The position numbers were made by a program, and so were the translations under genes. Positions 32,201 through 43,011 of a stretch of 44,839 nt of DNA are shown piece by piece (the stretch's first letter is position 1; the number at the start of each line of letters is the position of its first letter). The stretch spans positions 1 through 44,839 of the forward strand of contig JAACJP010000078.1 in the NCBI GenBank assembly GCA_013368375.1. The letters are read 5' to 3'. Under the pieces are notes generated by a model, which saw only the letters and a list, made by a program, of their open reading frames with translations, had not been told where the DNA came from and did no database searches. This DNA is from Tricholomella constricta (lineage: Eukaryota; Basidiomycota; Agaricomycetes; Agaricales; Lyophyllaceae).

Positions 32201-35200
32201 ATAACGTCGTCTCTCAACCTCTCTTCCAACACCTCCAGTCGAGATGCTGAAATTCCGCCATAATCTAGTCAAAGCACGAGTCAACACCTGTCAATCATAT
32301 TAAGTGGATAACAGAGACCTTTCATATTACGCAGAGAGAAGCCTTCTCTCCTCAAACAGTACGGAGCGCCGTTGATATACACAACTGGTTCCTCTCGAAG
32401 GGTTATCCAGATGATTTTGGGAGCGGACGGATGGGCATCTTTGACTCGTTCTACCACTTCATCAATTGCCGCCATCGAAGGCTGGCCAAGGGCGTATATA
32501 TTTGTATTGGGTATTGGGCGGAAATTGATTGCGCCTCGAACACCGTGCTCGACGTGATATGACTCGCGTAGCCATTGATCTGACTTCAACAGAGTACTGT
32601 CAAGATCTTAAATTAGTTAGTAGATAGGCAGAACAGGTGCACTCGCCTCTCGCGCAAAATGATCCCACTGCGATTCTGTAAAGTAATGTTATCGTCATCA
32701 TTTGTCCGAATCGGAAAGACGTCGGGGGCCTACCTTGACGACATGATCAGAGTACTCGTCGCCGAGAATCTGACCTCCCGCTATGGCGAGATCGTTCTTC
32801 CTTCCAGGCACCAACGACCTCTCCTCAAAGCCAGACTTGGAAAGTGATGAAAGATCATTAACAGGATTGAAAACATTCAAGCGCGAGCCAGAAGATTTCC
32901 GGAGGAATTTTACTTGGCTGACATCATTGTCAACATCTGTCAATCGGTGGGTTATACAGGCGACTTACTTCCATATTTCTGTTCTGGCCTACAATTTTAT
33001 GGAAATGAGGAGATGGTATTAAATGAACAGGATTATGACCGACCTGGAGCCAATCAGAAAAACTCTGCGAAAAGGCTTCGCCAGAGCTGTCGACGTAGCT
33101 TGCAAAGGCAATCATAAAAAAGCTGCGGTGGAAATGTAAGGTGTTTCGTCAAGTTGATAATGATTCACATACTATTTTTCCAAGGCCTTGACGGCTTTTT
33201 TTAGAAAATTTTCGCCCTGAGCTTCTTCCAAGCTAGTTAAGGAATACCTGAGTCGGTACATCAGAATATCTTCGCGTAGATTCGTCACTTGATCAGCTTA
33301 TTCAAACGGGCGGTGAGATTTCCATCAGGATACAAAAATCATGAAGAGTACACACTGGCATCGATAACGCGATCCACCAGTCTTTTAGATTGGAGACCGT
33401 GGTCTAGGCATCCTAAGAGACTGAGGATGACACCGTAAGTCCCCATATGTGCCTTGCGGAGGTTTTCCAGCAAGGCAGGCTGAGCCATGAGTAGCTCGAT
33501 CGCTGATTGAGAATTCTTATTTCGGAGACCTACATCTGCAATTAGTGGGCAATTCACACTTGATGACGGTCGACTGACATTGTTGTAAAAGGTACGTTAA
33601 TCTAAGAAGGGACTTGCTAAGGTCCTGTTGTGCGCTTGCTTGTTCCAGCGCCATTAAGATTCGAGCTTCGGTTTGCTCCGCGAAAATGGGCATAAATTGA
33701 GTGAAGTGAGTCAAAACAACAAGGACTCACAGAGTGAGTAGGCTGGAGAGGTGCATCGGATGTCATTATGAGCAATCCGGAGTGGAAGGATATGGTCCAC
33801 ACACCGTGTTTACTCCAGAGCTACTGGGATTGGGACTTGAACCAAGTATTGGCGGTTTCGGTGCGTAGGGATCCGGCATACCACGAGCAATGAGTTGCTT
33901 TCTCCTCACAAGAGAAGCGGCAACCATTGCAAAAGTAGTGCGGACAGCACCCATGCCACATGAAAACACCAAGGAAGTTCGTAAAGGGTCAGTTTCACGG
34001 ATGACTCGAACGTAGGCATCGAGATAATTGTCCTTTTGATGAGCGTCAGAACAACTAAGTTACTAACACACAGGGAGATGCTGACCTCAATGGGCCGATC
34101 TGGGGAAATAGGAATCCTAAATTATACAAGACACATTGGTGAAAAGTTCACAATTGATGCAAATTGGCATACCGATGGTACTAGAATAGACATGAGAATG
34201 CTTAAAGGTCGAGGAAAAGGATTTACGAACGTCAACATTCCAGCCTTGACTTTTCATGTGCTCCCAAAGTTCTCTGGATGTCTTGACATTGTTGATATCA
34301 ACTGCTGTCCAGGTTGGTAATATTGCACCTTCACCACTTTCCGCGGCTGTAATACGTATGATAATCTGGTCGCAAAGAGGCAGGTATATATACACACCGA
34401 TTTCGTTGTGTGTCAGGATTACCCCTCCATACCTAGTTCAAGACCTTCAACGTTTCGCAGTAATTTACAGAAATGGCGTCGACGCACCTTGCGGCTTCTT
34501 GGAGAATGTCGTTCCTCAACCTCTCCTCGATTGCTTCGAGATTCTCTGCCCGATCAGATATGGATAGTGTACGTCTCGGTTCAGAAGCGTCTCGTAGTAC
34601 AAACGGACGGCCAGAGATGTAGACTGAATAGAGAGACGTGATTAACGACTACAGCATTTTACAGAGCGGCCTTATGTGGCGTGCAAGGATAACAGAAAGA
34701 AATCAAAGACGCGTCCAATATCGGATCTGCTTGCAGCACGTTATCCCCCAATAAAAATAGACTTACCAATCGGTTCTTCGCGAGTTGAAAACCACACTAC
34801 GTGAGAAGGGTTGGCTGTTCCAGGTCTGCAACGAAGGATCGACAGAATAGCACGTAGGCCTTGCGTACGAGGCTGGGCGGCACCAAACACGTTGAAGTCA
34901 CCTACCCTTGGCGCCCTAAAATTCGGAGCGCCATGGACATTGAGATCCAAATCGAGTGCACGTCCTGTAATATGACATCGGGATATACACAGGTAGAGGA
35001 ACTGTACGGCGTACCTGAAGGATAATGATCTGTTTTCAAAATAAAGCCTCTGGAAAGCACACTCCCGGTCCTAGTCTTTACAACCAATGGCTCAGAACGC
35101 TGCAGGAGATCCGTTATATCCAGTGACATGTCTGGCGCTGTGTTGGTGGTGCTGTCAATCGCACGTTCATGCGTCATGCGCGAGCGTGATCTCGAGCCAG

Positions 35201-35327
35201 GGGGTATAGAAGACGAGCGCTCAATGGACGATGCTCTTGGAGCGCGCGGTACTGGTATCGGCGCTGAAGCAGGACGCCCCTCGTCGTGCAGCATCGACCT
35301 TGGTAGAGGTGACGGTCGAAGAGCCAT
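29291..35327 (-). CDS. paladin-like protein with three PTP-like phytase repeats
   Basis: A single gene of about 6 kb with more than twenty short introns. It starts MALRPSPLPRSML at 35327 and ends SLD-stop at 29291. After a Ser/Arg-rich leader, three repeats follow, each with an N-terminal NFR block, a REEP-type segment and a CX5R phosphatase loop. Repeat 1: NFRAPRVGDFNVFGAAQP, FSTREEPIG and SCGMGAVRTT (loop about 33940-33960). Repeat 2: NFRPIPNTNIYALGQP, LREEPVVYINGAPYCLR and NCQLGRGRST (31862-31882). Repeat 3: LRE spliced to EPVIYVAGRPHVLR, and NCQMGRGRTT (29945-29965). The last exons end DWLHKHREITKLLERRSLD. Inositol hexakisphosphate phosphatase-like proteins of this kind are cytosolic, and several are thought to have weak or no activity. 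The first loop lacks the GRGR pattern of the other two. Exact borders of many exons were not worked out. Confidence 0.85.
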
Positions 35328-36304
35328 ACTTGCGATAAAGGTGAAGACTCCAGAAGATATTAATTGATTTTGATATCGATAGGAGGATATCCTTAGCCTT
35401 GAGGAAGACACGTTGGAAAAGCTAGGCCGTACGGAGCCTGACAGTACACCGAAGAACGCAGATGAGCGGAGTTGGCTGGTCCTCGCCGATGCCGATGTTG
35501 CTCCTTGCTTGCCTTTACCTTCCAGGGCACACAAATTGATAAAGCACGACTTAAAGAAGCTTGTAGTGTGTTCTCCTCGCAACCACGACCTCGAAGATTG
35601 AATAAACCTCAAGCATGCCAACTCCACTCGAGAGGCCGCCCAATGAGCTGGAACTGAGCAAGAAAGGTCCGACCGCAGCTCGGAAGGATCAGACCTTACT
35701 AACAACCACATCTACCCGGTCAATGTTTTAAATAAACGCCTGATGCTGGCATGCCGCATCATCCATAGCTTCCAAGATCCATTGTGAGTCTGAACCATGC
35801 GCTAAAGTTTTCCATCTGAGCTTTCATCAAACAATTCAGATGCTAACCCCATATTCTTCTGAACACTACTTCACTTTGCATGGGACGCACTGCCGCTTCG
35901 GTTTCTACTTGAATCGACTGCATCAGGGATCGAATCATCCTTATGGATATTATATCCCACAAACTGTTTTTGCTGCTATCTATCTCTGGTTGACTTGGGC
36001 GTGCTACATTCTCTGTTCACCGCCTTGTCTTCTCATGATTTTTAATCAATCGGCTCTATACGCGAAACCGAACAAGACCCCTTACGCGGCCGGGAGGCGC
36101 CCACCCGATGCAGAGAAGAAGCTCGAACAGCACATCCATCATGGCTTTGAGCTTTCGGGTGTGAACACTTCCACGGGCAGAACTTTCCGCTACACATGAT
36201 GATGGTGAACACGAGGATTCCTGATAGCACCGAGTTTAAAGAGGTCTGACATTGTGCCTATGTCCACGGGTGGATCACTGATTCAAATCCCGAATGCGCA
36301 GGGG
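35328..36304. other. intergenic region upstream of two divergent genes
   Basis: About 1 kb between the paladin-like gene (minus) and the thaumatin-like gene (plus). The open frame 35840-36199 has no recognisable domain or splice partners and is probably chance. No RNA gene or repeat was noticed; it presumably holds both promoters. Confidence 0.5.
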
Positions 36305-36312
36305 TATAAAAA
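36305..36312 (+). promoter_or_regulatory. TATA box of the thaumatin-like gene
   Basis: TATAAAAA, 45 bases before the start codon at 36357, in the right place for a core promoter with a short leader. Confidence 0.6.
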
Positions 36313-36356
36313 CTCATCCCAAAACATTGGAAGAGATCAAGTCCTGGACCTTGGTC

Positions 36357-37162
36357 ATGGCACGTTCGATTTCTCGCGTCTTCACTGCCTTTGCCTACTT
36401 CGCTTTTATCGCCGCCGTGACCGAGGCTCATCAATGTGCGCAATTACTTCTTAAAACATGGCAACAATGCTGAACATTTCTGCAAAAATAGTCAATTTCA
36501 GGAATCAGTGCGGCTCCTCTGTCAAGCCCGTCATCGCGAATACGAATTGTGGTTACTCACCCCGCTGCAACACACCAGGATCAGGCGGCGTCGTAAGTGG
36601 CTGGTCTCGCACCCTATCAGATGCCTCAGCACGCTGAACTTTCCATGAAGCCCAACCCGGCTATCTCTTACACTGGGCCTCAGCCTAACACCTTGAGCCC
36701 TGGTCAATCCCAAAGCTTGACCGTTAATGCCCAGTGGAATGGTCGTGTCTTTAACCAAAACGGGGCATGCGGCGCCAAGGGCGAAGGCTGCACTGTGACC
36801 GAATTCAACCTTGACACAGGCGATTTTTTCACTCCTCAGGTGAACAAAGCACTTTCTCGTATGTAGTAGTACACGACTGCTGACTTAGTTTCGCCCCAGG
36901 CCTATGATATCTCGAACATTCAGGGATTTACCCAGTCTATCCGCATCGAAGTAAATGGATGCGAAACAGTCACCTGCACCAATGTTAACTGTGGATGCAA
37001 GAATGCCTACCCACCCGGCGTACGTTCCGCGCTTACGAATCAGTGCCTAGACGGCTGGCTGACCAACTTTGATTGTAGGATCTGTCGGGCTGCGGTAATG
37101 ACTCTCCTGTTCGTGGCTGCAGTGCTGGTGGCCACACTTTTACCATTACTTTCTGCCCTTAG
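36357..37162 (+). CDS. small secreted thaumatin-like protein
   Basis: Five exons: 36357-36435, 36492-36592, 36651-36839, 36900-37019, 37079-37162, giving about 190 residues. Introns are 56-60 nt with good branch sites; the second intron uses an AAG acceptor 12 bases after CTGAAC. The N-terminus MARSISRVFTAFAYFAFIAA is a typical signal peptide, probably cut after TEA. The mature protein is rich in cysteine and shows thaumatin-fold blocks: LSPGQSQSLTVNAQWNGRVF, VTEFNLDTGDFF, YDISNIQGFTQSIRIEV, and a Cys-rich end finishing TFTITFCP. It is shorter than plant thaumatins (about 200-220), as in small fungal members. Likely extracellular, with a role at the cell wall; enzymatic activity on beta-glucan is known for some family members but not shown here. 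Confidence 0.8.
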
Positions 37163-37676
37163 GAGCCGATTTAGGCAACTGGCGCTGCAAGCTGACGTGT
37201 GCTAGTTGAAATAAATGGCGTAAAAGGACGTAATGGAGACTCGAAATTGGATGACATGGCGTTCATGCGCCAGTTGAAGTTCTGACAACCATCAAGAAGA
37301 GCTGGAACAGGCAATCACTAGGCATGAAATGAGTAAGATGCCAGATGATGCAAGAATTGTGATTCTACGATAGCAGCAGAACATGGACTGGACTATGCAA
37401 GGTGGGTAAGAACTAAATTATTAAAGAGGGATGAGTGGAAGGCTTGATACCTGAATGATAAGCCACATGAATCAGCAAGGACAAAGTGCACATACGGATA
37501 TCAAGTTAGGAAAGAGCCAAGAAAGAATGCGATGTATAATGGTGAGATAAAGATCGAGCCCGAAGTCCGTGTCCCATTCCAACATGTCGGCAACGTGAGG
37601 GTCTGCAACTTGCAATCATATCAAAAAGACTTATGGTAAAAAGCGTCGCTAGATGGATCCATCAGTCCAAAAGTCT
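37163..37676. other. convergent intergenic region without recognised features
   Basis: About 510 AT-richer bases between the 3' ends of the thaumatin-like gene and the membrane-protein gene. No ORF, repeat or RNA gene was noticed; it must hold both polyadenylation signals. Confidence 0.5.
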
Positions 37677-38920
37677 CTATCTTCCTCCATACTGCTCATA
37701 TGAAGCTTGGGGACCAGGCGACATCCTACCAGTGGAATATGCAGCTTGGGGTCCAGGGGAGGCCCTCCCCCCGTACGCCGCCTGAGGTCCTGGAGAGGCC
37801 CTGCCTCCGTACGCTGCCTGGGGGCCGGGAGAACCTGTTCGTCCCATCCCATAAGCAGCCTGCGGGCCAGGACTCCTCCTGCCAACATCGTGCTCTCCAA
37901 CGTATGCGGCGTGCGGCCCAGGGCTCACGCGGCCAGTCATCTGCGTCATAGGGATAGCTTCTCCGGCCCAATCGTCTGCGCTAGCACCGTGCTCGAGAGT
38001 TCCTGGAACCGGTCCTCGATAAGGGTCGTAATACCCGGTTGCTGCGGTTGGGTCGTCTCGATATGGTTGATTCGGATTCATATGCGGTAGGGGAGGGACG
38101 GCATAGGGATCAGGACCGCCGCCGCCTGGGAGATCAGGAGTAGAATAATTCGATGACGACGGGACGCGCGAAAGTGATGCCTCTGAGCCGGTGTCGAAGC
38201 CTGACCGACCAGTGTTGTGAACAGGGAGCGGGTGAGAATCCACGGTTCCTCCGTGGGTGTTGAGCTCAGGCCATTTAATTGCTTCGTCTGAGAATTAAAA
38301 TTGAGAGAGAGTAGAATTGACTGGGTCTCGATACGTACTGTCATCAAAATCAGCAAAGCGCTTCCGGGTGAACTTCCACACTAGGAAGGCGATGATAGCG
38401 ATAACGGCAACGCCACCGGCGACCGAGATGCCTATGATGGAGCCAGTACCGAGGCCGCTACTGGTGTCATTTTCGTCATCTTTATTCGACGGAGAACTTG
38501 TTTCAGAGCTGCTGGTGGTAGTAGAAGGGGGATTTGTGACAGTGACGATGACAGTCTCTCCTGAAGCATCAGTGGAAGTTAACTGAGAAGTGATTTGGTC
38601 CGTGTCAGGTGGAGGCGGTGTAGGCGTGTCGGTAGGCGTAGTAATTGTCGGGGGCTTTGACGTGTCTTGGGGGGATCTGAGGTGGTGGTAGGTGGGCTGT
38701 TGGAAGTAGTGGTGGATTTGCTAGTGTTTTCTGGGGGCTCGGTAGATGTTTGGGTGGAAGTTGTGGTAGTGGGGAGAGATGGGGGGGATACAGTGGGTGT
38801 CGTAGTGGGGGTGGTTTGGACACCTCCAGGTCCCTGACGTCGGTGGTTAGAGGCGGCCACCGAGTGGCCCATGGCATTGACGAGAAGACATGAGAGTAGA
38901 AGCGAGCGGGCTGCCTTCAT
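37677..38920 (-). pseudogene. Mid2/SKG6-like single-pass membrane protein, frameshifted at a C6 run
   Basis: Start MKAARSLLLSCLLVNAMGHS (38920) is a signal peptide. A Thr/Ser/Pro-rich stalk follows. At 38669-38674 (C6 on the coding strand) the frame changes; one more C would join the stalk to PDTDQITSQLTSTDASG. Then comes the membrane segment TGSIIGISVAGGVAVIAVIA with FLVWKFTRKRF, an intron (38288-38338, GTACGT...CTCAG), and a cytosolic tail from AIKWPELNTHGG to the stop at 37677. The tail ends with six copies of an SPGPxAxY unit. The layout (signal, Ser/Thr stalk, one helix, proline-rich tail) fits fungal wall-stress sensor-like or SKG6-type proteins. Without the indel it is about 415 residues. 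The break may be a sequencing error. Confidence 0.7.
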
Positions 38921-39402
38921 GAAGGGCTTGTGGTGAGAGGAGGGTGGGCAATGACGAGCAGAGAGTGCTCGTCGTCGAGGTGGGCGGTGGTCAGGAAGGA
39001 ATGGTGTTGTGGAGAAGTTTTGAATGTGTGACCGTCGCGTGGCTGTGTTACAAAAGATAATCACGCTTGAGGTCACGACCACCGTTGCCTGCCCACGCCC
39101 ATCTTAAACTTGAAGTACCTTAATATATGAGTATATATCAAAATATTAAACACACCAGTCTGATTTCCTACTGCCTCTGTCAACCCTGTCAGCGCCTTCC
39201 CTTCACTTGAATATGCTATCTTTATGTCGCAACTGTTTCTTCACATCGCGACGGTCCAGCGGCGAACTCCCATCAGTTGTGACGATGCTTTCTATATTCC
39301 ATCATTTCTCCGCAGCAGTCGTAGCATACTAGCCGTCACGGTCACGATAACCTGTTGAAATTCATTCGGACGATTGTGGTCGTATAAATCCAAGAACCTG
39401 CA
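38921..39402. other. intergenic region between two minus-strand genes
   Basis: About 480 bases holding the promoter of the membrane-protein gene and the 3' end of the secreted-protein gene. Nothing else is recognised. Confidence 0.5.
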
Positions 39403-40143
39403 TTACGTGGGTTTGCCAAACCAAACCTTCTCAAGGTCCCTCTTCTTCACTATACCAACCCACGCCCACTGCAACGCCCGTGTCATTTGGAGGGCTTCGG
39501 TATAGTTTAAATATAACTCACATTCAAGTATCCACCATCGCCTTTATTGATGAACAGGCCAGGCACTACTGACGCGTACACCTCATATCCAAAAGTACCT
39601 CCCAGCTTAATATCGAACTCGACATGGGTCTTGTTCCAGTCCTTGCCCATGTCCCCATCCCAATTCACGATATGCTTCGTGTGGCACATGATTACATTCC
39701 TATGCGGATGCTCTTGATGGAACTTCTGGATAAATTGCTGCGTAAATTTATCCCTTGCCTGTGATGACTCGTCAGTTTCCTGATTGTGTTCAGTATAGCA
39801 GAAGGAATGCACATCCTTGTCTTTATTGATCATTCCCTTGATTTTTCTTGACAAGGGCAGTGATACCATCCTTAACAAAACCGATGACTTTGCCCAATCC
39901 ACCACGCGCCTCTAGAACCTGAAACACCGCGTCGACATGCGTGATCGCGTAAATCTCAGCTGTCTGGACCACCGGCGACACAGGCTTTGACATGTCTGTT
40001 ACAATCTCCCTTTGAATGGGTTCGACCTGCTGTACAACAATCGAAACTGGATCCACCGGCCGTGCGGATACAAGCAGGGTGAACTCCAGAATTGCTAGGA
40101 CTGTTACCACTTTCATGGAGAGATGATTTTGAACGGAAGACAT
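39403..40143 (-). pseudogene. small secreted protein, frameshifted at an A5 run
   Basis: Starts at ATG 40143 or, more likely in function, at 40116 (MKVVTVLAILEFTLLVSARP, a signal peptide). The first frame runs to KDGITALVKK and then stops; at 39842-39846 (A5 on the coding strand) one base fewer would continue as IKGMINKDKD. Introns: 39759-39812 (GTGCAT...CACAG) and 39469-39521 (GTGAGT...TTGCAG). The mature part shows QFIQKFHQEHPHRNVIMCHT, HVEFDIKLGGTFGYEVY and GDGGYLN/WAWVGIVKK, ending FGKPT-stop. I know this pattern from anonymous secreted proteins of Agaricomycetes; the function is unknown. The frameshift is either a pseudogene mark or a read error. Confidence 0.65.
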
Positions 40144-40964
40144 CACTAAATTGGGAAAGTTTGGATAAAGCGTTGTTGCAATTATACTTGTTTGGTCAGG
40201 TTACCGAGTAGTTAGAATGTGTTATCAGGAGGTTCAAATGATTGTGAAGGATGTTAAGCAGTTGAAAACTGAGATAATCATTATTGAAGATTGTGATTTG
40301 GCAGAACATTTCAATGGAATGATAACAGATTTACATTCATCGTAATGATTTTAGCTTCTCTCAAATTCCTTGCCATAGTCACTCGCACACTTTTGGCCTT
40401 TCGTTAAAACACAACTTTTTTTCTTCAAAGCTAGGTTAAAGCACAGAAAGGCACCCATCCCTACCCATGCAAATTTTCAATGAGCGAGCGCACTTGATTG
40501 TAGTGCATACTGCACATCGCGAGCACGTATGCATACTTGAGCGGAAATATTTTTTCCAAGTCATTGGAACTCAGATGAACTCAGCTCCGGAAATAACCTG
40601 CCTCAGCAACCGTCGAATTTCCCATCTTTTCGTTTGCTGGCATCTACCCCATGTCGTTCTCGCCTGCTCCTGCTTACTGTCGCAGTAAGGCTTCTTCGTG
40701 ATCACAACTGTAACTGTGATTGTCCCACTTTTGGGCACCAAGCTTATTGGCACGAAGAAGCCTGTTTGGGCACTTGTTGACGAGAATTCGATGTTATAAT
40801 TGTTCAGTTTTTCACACAGGATTTGCCCTGTTAGTCGGGATGGACTTGCCAAGACCGACTCGGCGCGTGAAGCGCCCAATGTTTCCTTATCGGGCAAATT
40901 GCCTTATCAAGAACATTATACCTTACGCCACGGCGCAGAGCGTCGTGGCACGAACTCCTTGATC
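40144..40964. other. intergenic region with a 13-bp inverted repeat
   Basis: No convincing gene. AGGCTTCTTCGTG at 40688-40700 is exactly inverted at 40751-40763. A near-perfect hairpin GCCACGGCGC/GCGTCGTGGC lies at about 40927-40949. The minus frame 40571-40897 contains these repeats and has no recognisable domain. Confidence 0.45.
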
Positions 40965-42057
40965 GTTCACCGTATTTGCCAGGGGGCTACCAGCGGAGAA
41001 TTCCGTGAAACCCACTGTTCTCAAAACACCTCGATCATGTGGCCCGGGGTCTCACCTTGATTAGGAAGTAGCTCGGGTCCTTGTCCACTTTCGGTAGAGA
41101 TTTGATTTTGATAACTAGCACTCGTTGTCGCGACTGCATTTGCTACGAGCTCGCTGAATTCTCTCGGGATCGACGACTACTCTAGTGCAACTTCAGCCGA
41201 TCCATTGGAAAATGTCTGTCTACTGCTGGCAAAATTGGTGATGCCGAATCTTTTTCTGTGTACTTTGATGAATCTACAATGTATGTACCACTGTGTGTGT
41301 GGTTCGCTGTGCCAAGTCGCCGGCATTTGCTGCCGTTGGGCGCGCTGTGTGGTGTGGTGGTATTGTTCGGTGGGTATTCGTTCGCGGCCGTCTCGTGTCG
41401 TCGCGTCGGGCACAATGTGTAGTATGTGTCGTCGTGTCTGCGCGGTTGTCATTGTGTCGTTCATCGTGTGGTGTTGGGTTGGGTCGGCCAGCTCCCAGCC
41501 AAGTCGCAACCGTGCAACCGTCTGAGGTGCTATTTTTGCGAGAGTGAGTGAGTTTGCAAGAGTGAGAAGAGACAGAGGAGTGCCGTACTGCTCTATGTGG
41601 GGTGTCCCAATCATCTGAGGTGCTATTGTCACCCTATTATCAGGTCATCGAGTTTTCATGGTTGAGTTGATGTGTTCCTTCGTCGTGTCTGTGCCGAGTG
41701 CTGAGTGAGTGCCGCGGCGCCGCCGGGGAGGAGGTCGACAGAGTTCGAGCCCAGCCCCGCGCCGAGCGTGCAGAGCACACTGCAAGGAAAAGAGCTTTCT
41801 CCCACGCGTCGAGTACTGCGTCGCGAGAGCCATCACCCACCAAGGCAGCTCGCCGGTAGGATAGATGTTCTCCAGTGACCTTACGAGGATGGCGAGAAAA
41901 TCTAATCATATCTTTACCCAAAAAGGGACAAGGACCCGAGCTACTTCCTAATCAAGGTGAGACCCTGGGCCACATGATCGAGGCGTTTTGAGGACAGTGG
42001 GTTTCACGGAATTCTCCGCTGGTAGCCCCCTGGTATTTGCTAGTCTTTACGGTGAAC
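40965..42057. mobile_element. non-autonomous inverted-repeat element (1.09 kb)
   Basis: The first ~117 bases (40965-41083, starting GTTCACCGTATTTGCCAGGG) return in inverted orientation at 41927-42057 (ending TTTACGGTGAAC) with only a few mismatches and one ~10-base insertion near the outer right end. The interior has no credible ORF but repeats CTGAGGTGCTATT at 41522 and 41617. This is the structure of a MITE-like or other TIR DNA element. No clear target-site duplication was found next to GTTCACC/GGTGAAC, so the superfamily is open. A large snapback or foldback element is the alternative. Confidence 0.7.
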
Positions 42058-42097
42058 CTTATATATTTTACATACACATATCTTACAGTTTCTAGAA

Positions 42098-42265
42098 TGG
42101 CCCCTCAGTCGTCTTACACATTGTGTCGAGACCTGAGGGTGAGCAATTTACTTACCTTATCTCACAAGTACTTACTAACTGTTACCTGTAGCTTAACTAA
42201 ATCTACAGGTCAATACAGTCGTCTTACACATTGTGTCGAGACCTGAGGCTTAACTAAATCTACAT
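42098..42265 (+). repeat. tandem duplication with and without an intron-like segment
   Basis: CAGTCGTCTTACACATTG...ACCTGAGG occurs at 42106-42138 and 42216-42248. In the first copy a 53-base segment (42139-42191) separates it from CTTAACTAAATCTACA; in the second copy the same sequences are directly joined. The 53 bases start GTGAGC, contain TACTAAC and end CTGTAG, i.e. a textbook intron. In the first copy an ATG at 42098 would give a 16-residue spliced peptide (MAPQSSYTLCRDLR, then LN-stop). Confidence 0.65.
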
Positions 42266-43011
42266 GCCCGTTTCACCGACGTGGCACCGAGATGAAATCC
42301 CAGGCTTGCCATTCTGTTTCTCGGTGCTCCGTCATCCTTTCTCTATCAAGGTGCGCCTCCAGACACACACATAATTTATCTCTTCTGACCCCAAACTCGC
42401 CCTACCTTGTAACTCAGGCATGTTTATGCAAGCTTTCCGGCCTTTGAACAACACCCCTCTTTCAGCCTTCAACCCCGTTTCGTTGTCTACTTTGATACGG
42501 GCGCCCTGTCAATCCAAGTATCTTATTGTAGTATAAAATAAATATATGGATTTCGGACATCCATCTGATGATTCACGAGAATTATCGAGAGCTTGCAATT
42601 CAGACCTAAGGATGCATGATTATTTTTTTGCATGGGCAACCACATATCATTGGTACAAGGCAGACCATAATTGTAACAATTACGGAGGTGATACAAGATT
42701 ATGTACAAATGGTCTCCAATTGTAAAAAATGAGCCTGCCTGATTATCGAATACTAGACCTTACAAGAAGTGGTAAAAGGTTTTGGTAAATTGAGGGACTT
42801 TTATCAAGTTATACCACAGATATTCTCCTTGCAACCCGTTGCCGAAACTTTCCCGATTCAGTGATGGACGCGCAGCGTGCTCGTTGACTCCTAGACCAGC
42901 CGAGAAGTGTTTCTATTCTCTTGCGACACAGCTTTTATGTGGCCATAGGGGAAAACAGATCATTACTGTGCCCCAGTGTAGGCGTAGTACTAGGTATGAC
43001 ATGATGCATCA
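42266..43011. other. intergenic sequence before the right gypsy element
   Basis: About 750 bases, partly AT-rich, ending at the LTR start. No gene, RNA or repeat is recognised. Confidence 0.5.

Noticed and set aside
35840..36199. Open frame of 119 codons on the plus strand upstream of the thaumatin-like gene
   Set aside because: No domain, no signal peptide, no splice partners, and odd composition; most likely chance.
40571..40897. Minus-strand frame of 108 codons
   Set aside because: It spans inverted repeats, shows no known domain and has no clear introns or neighbours.
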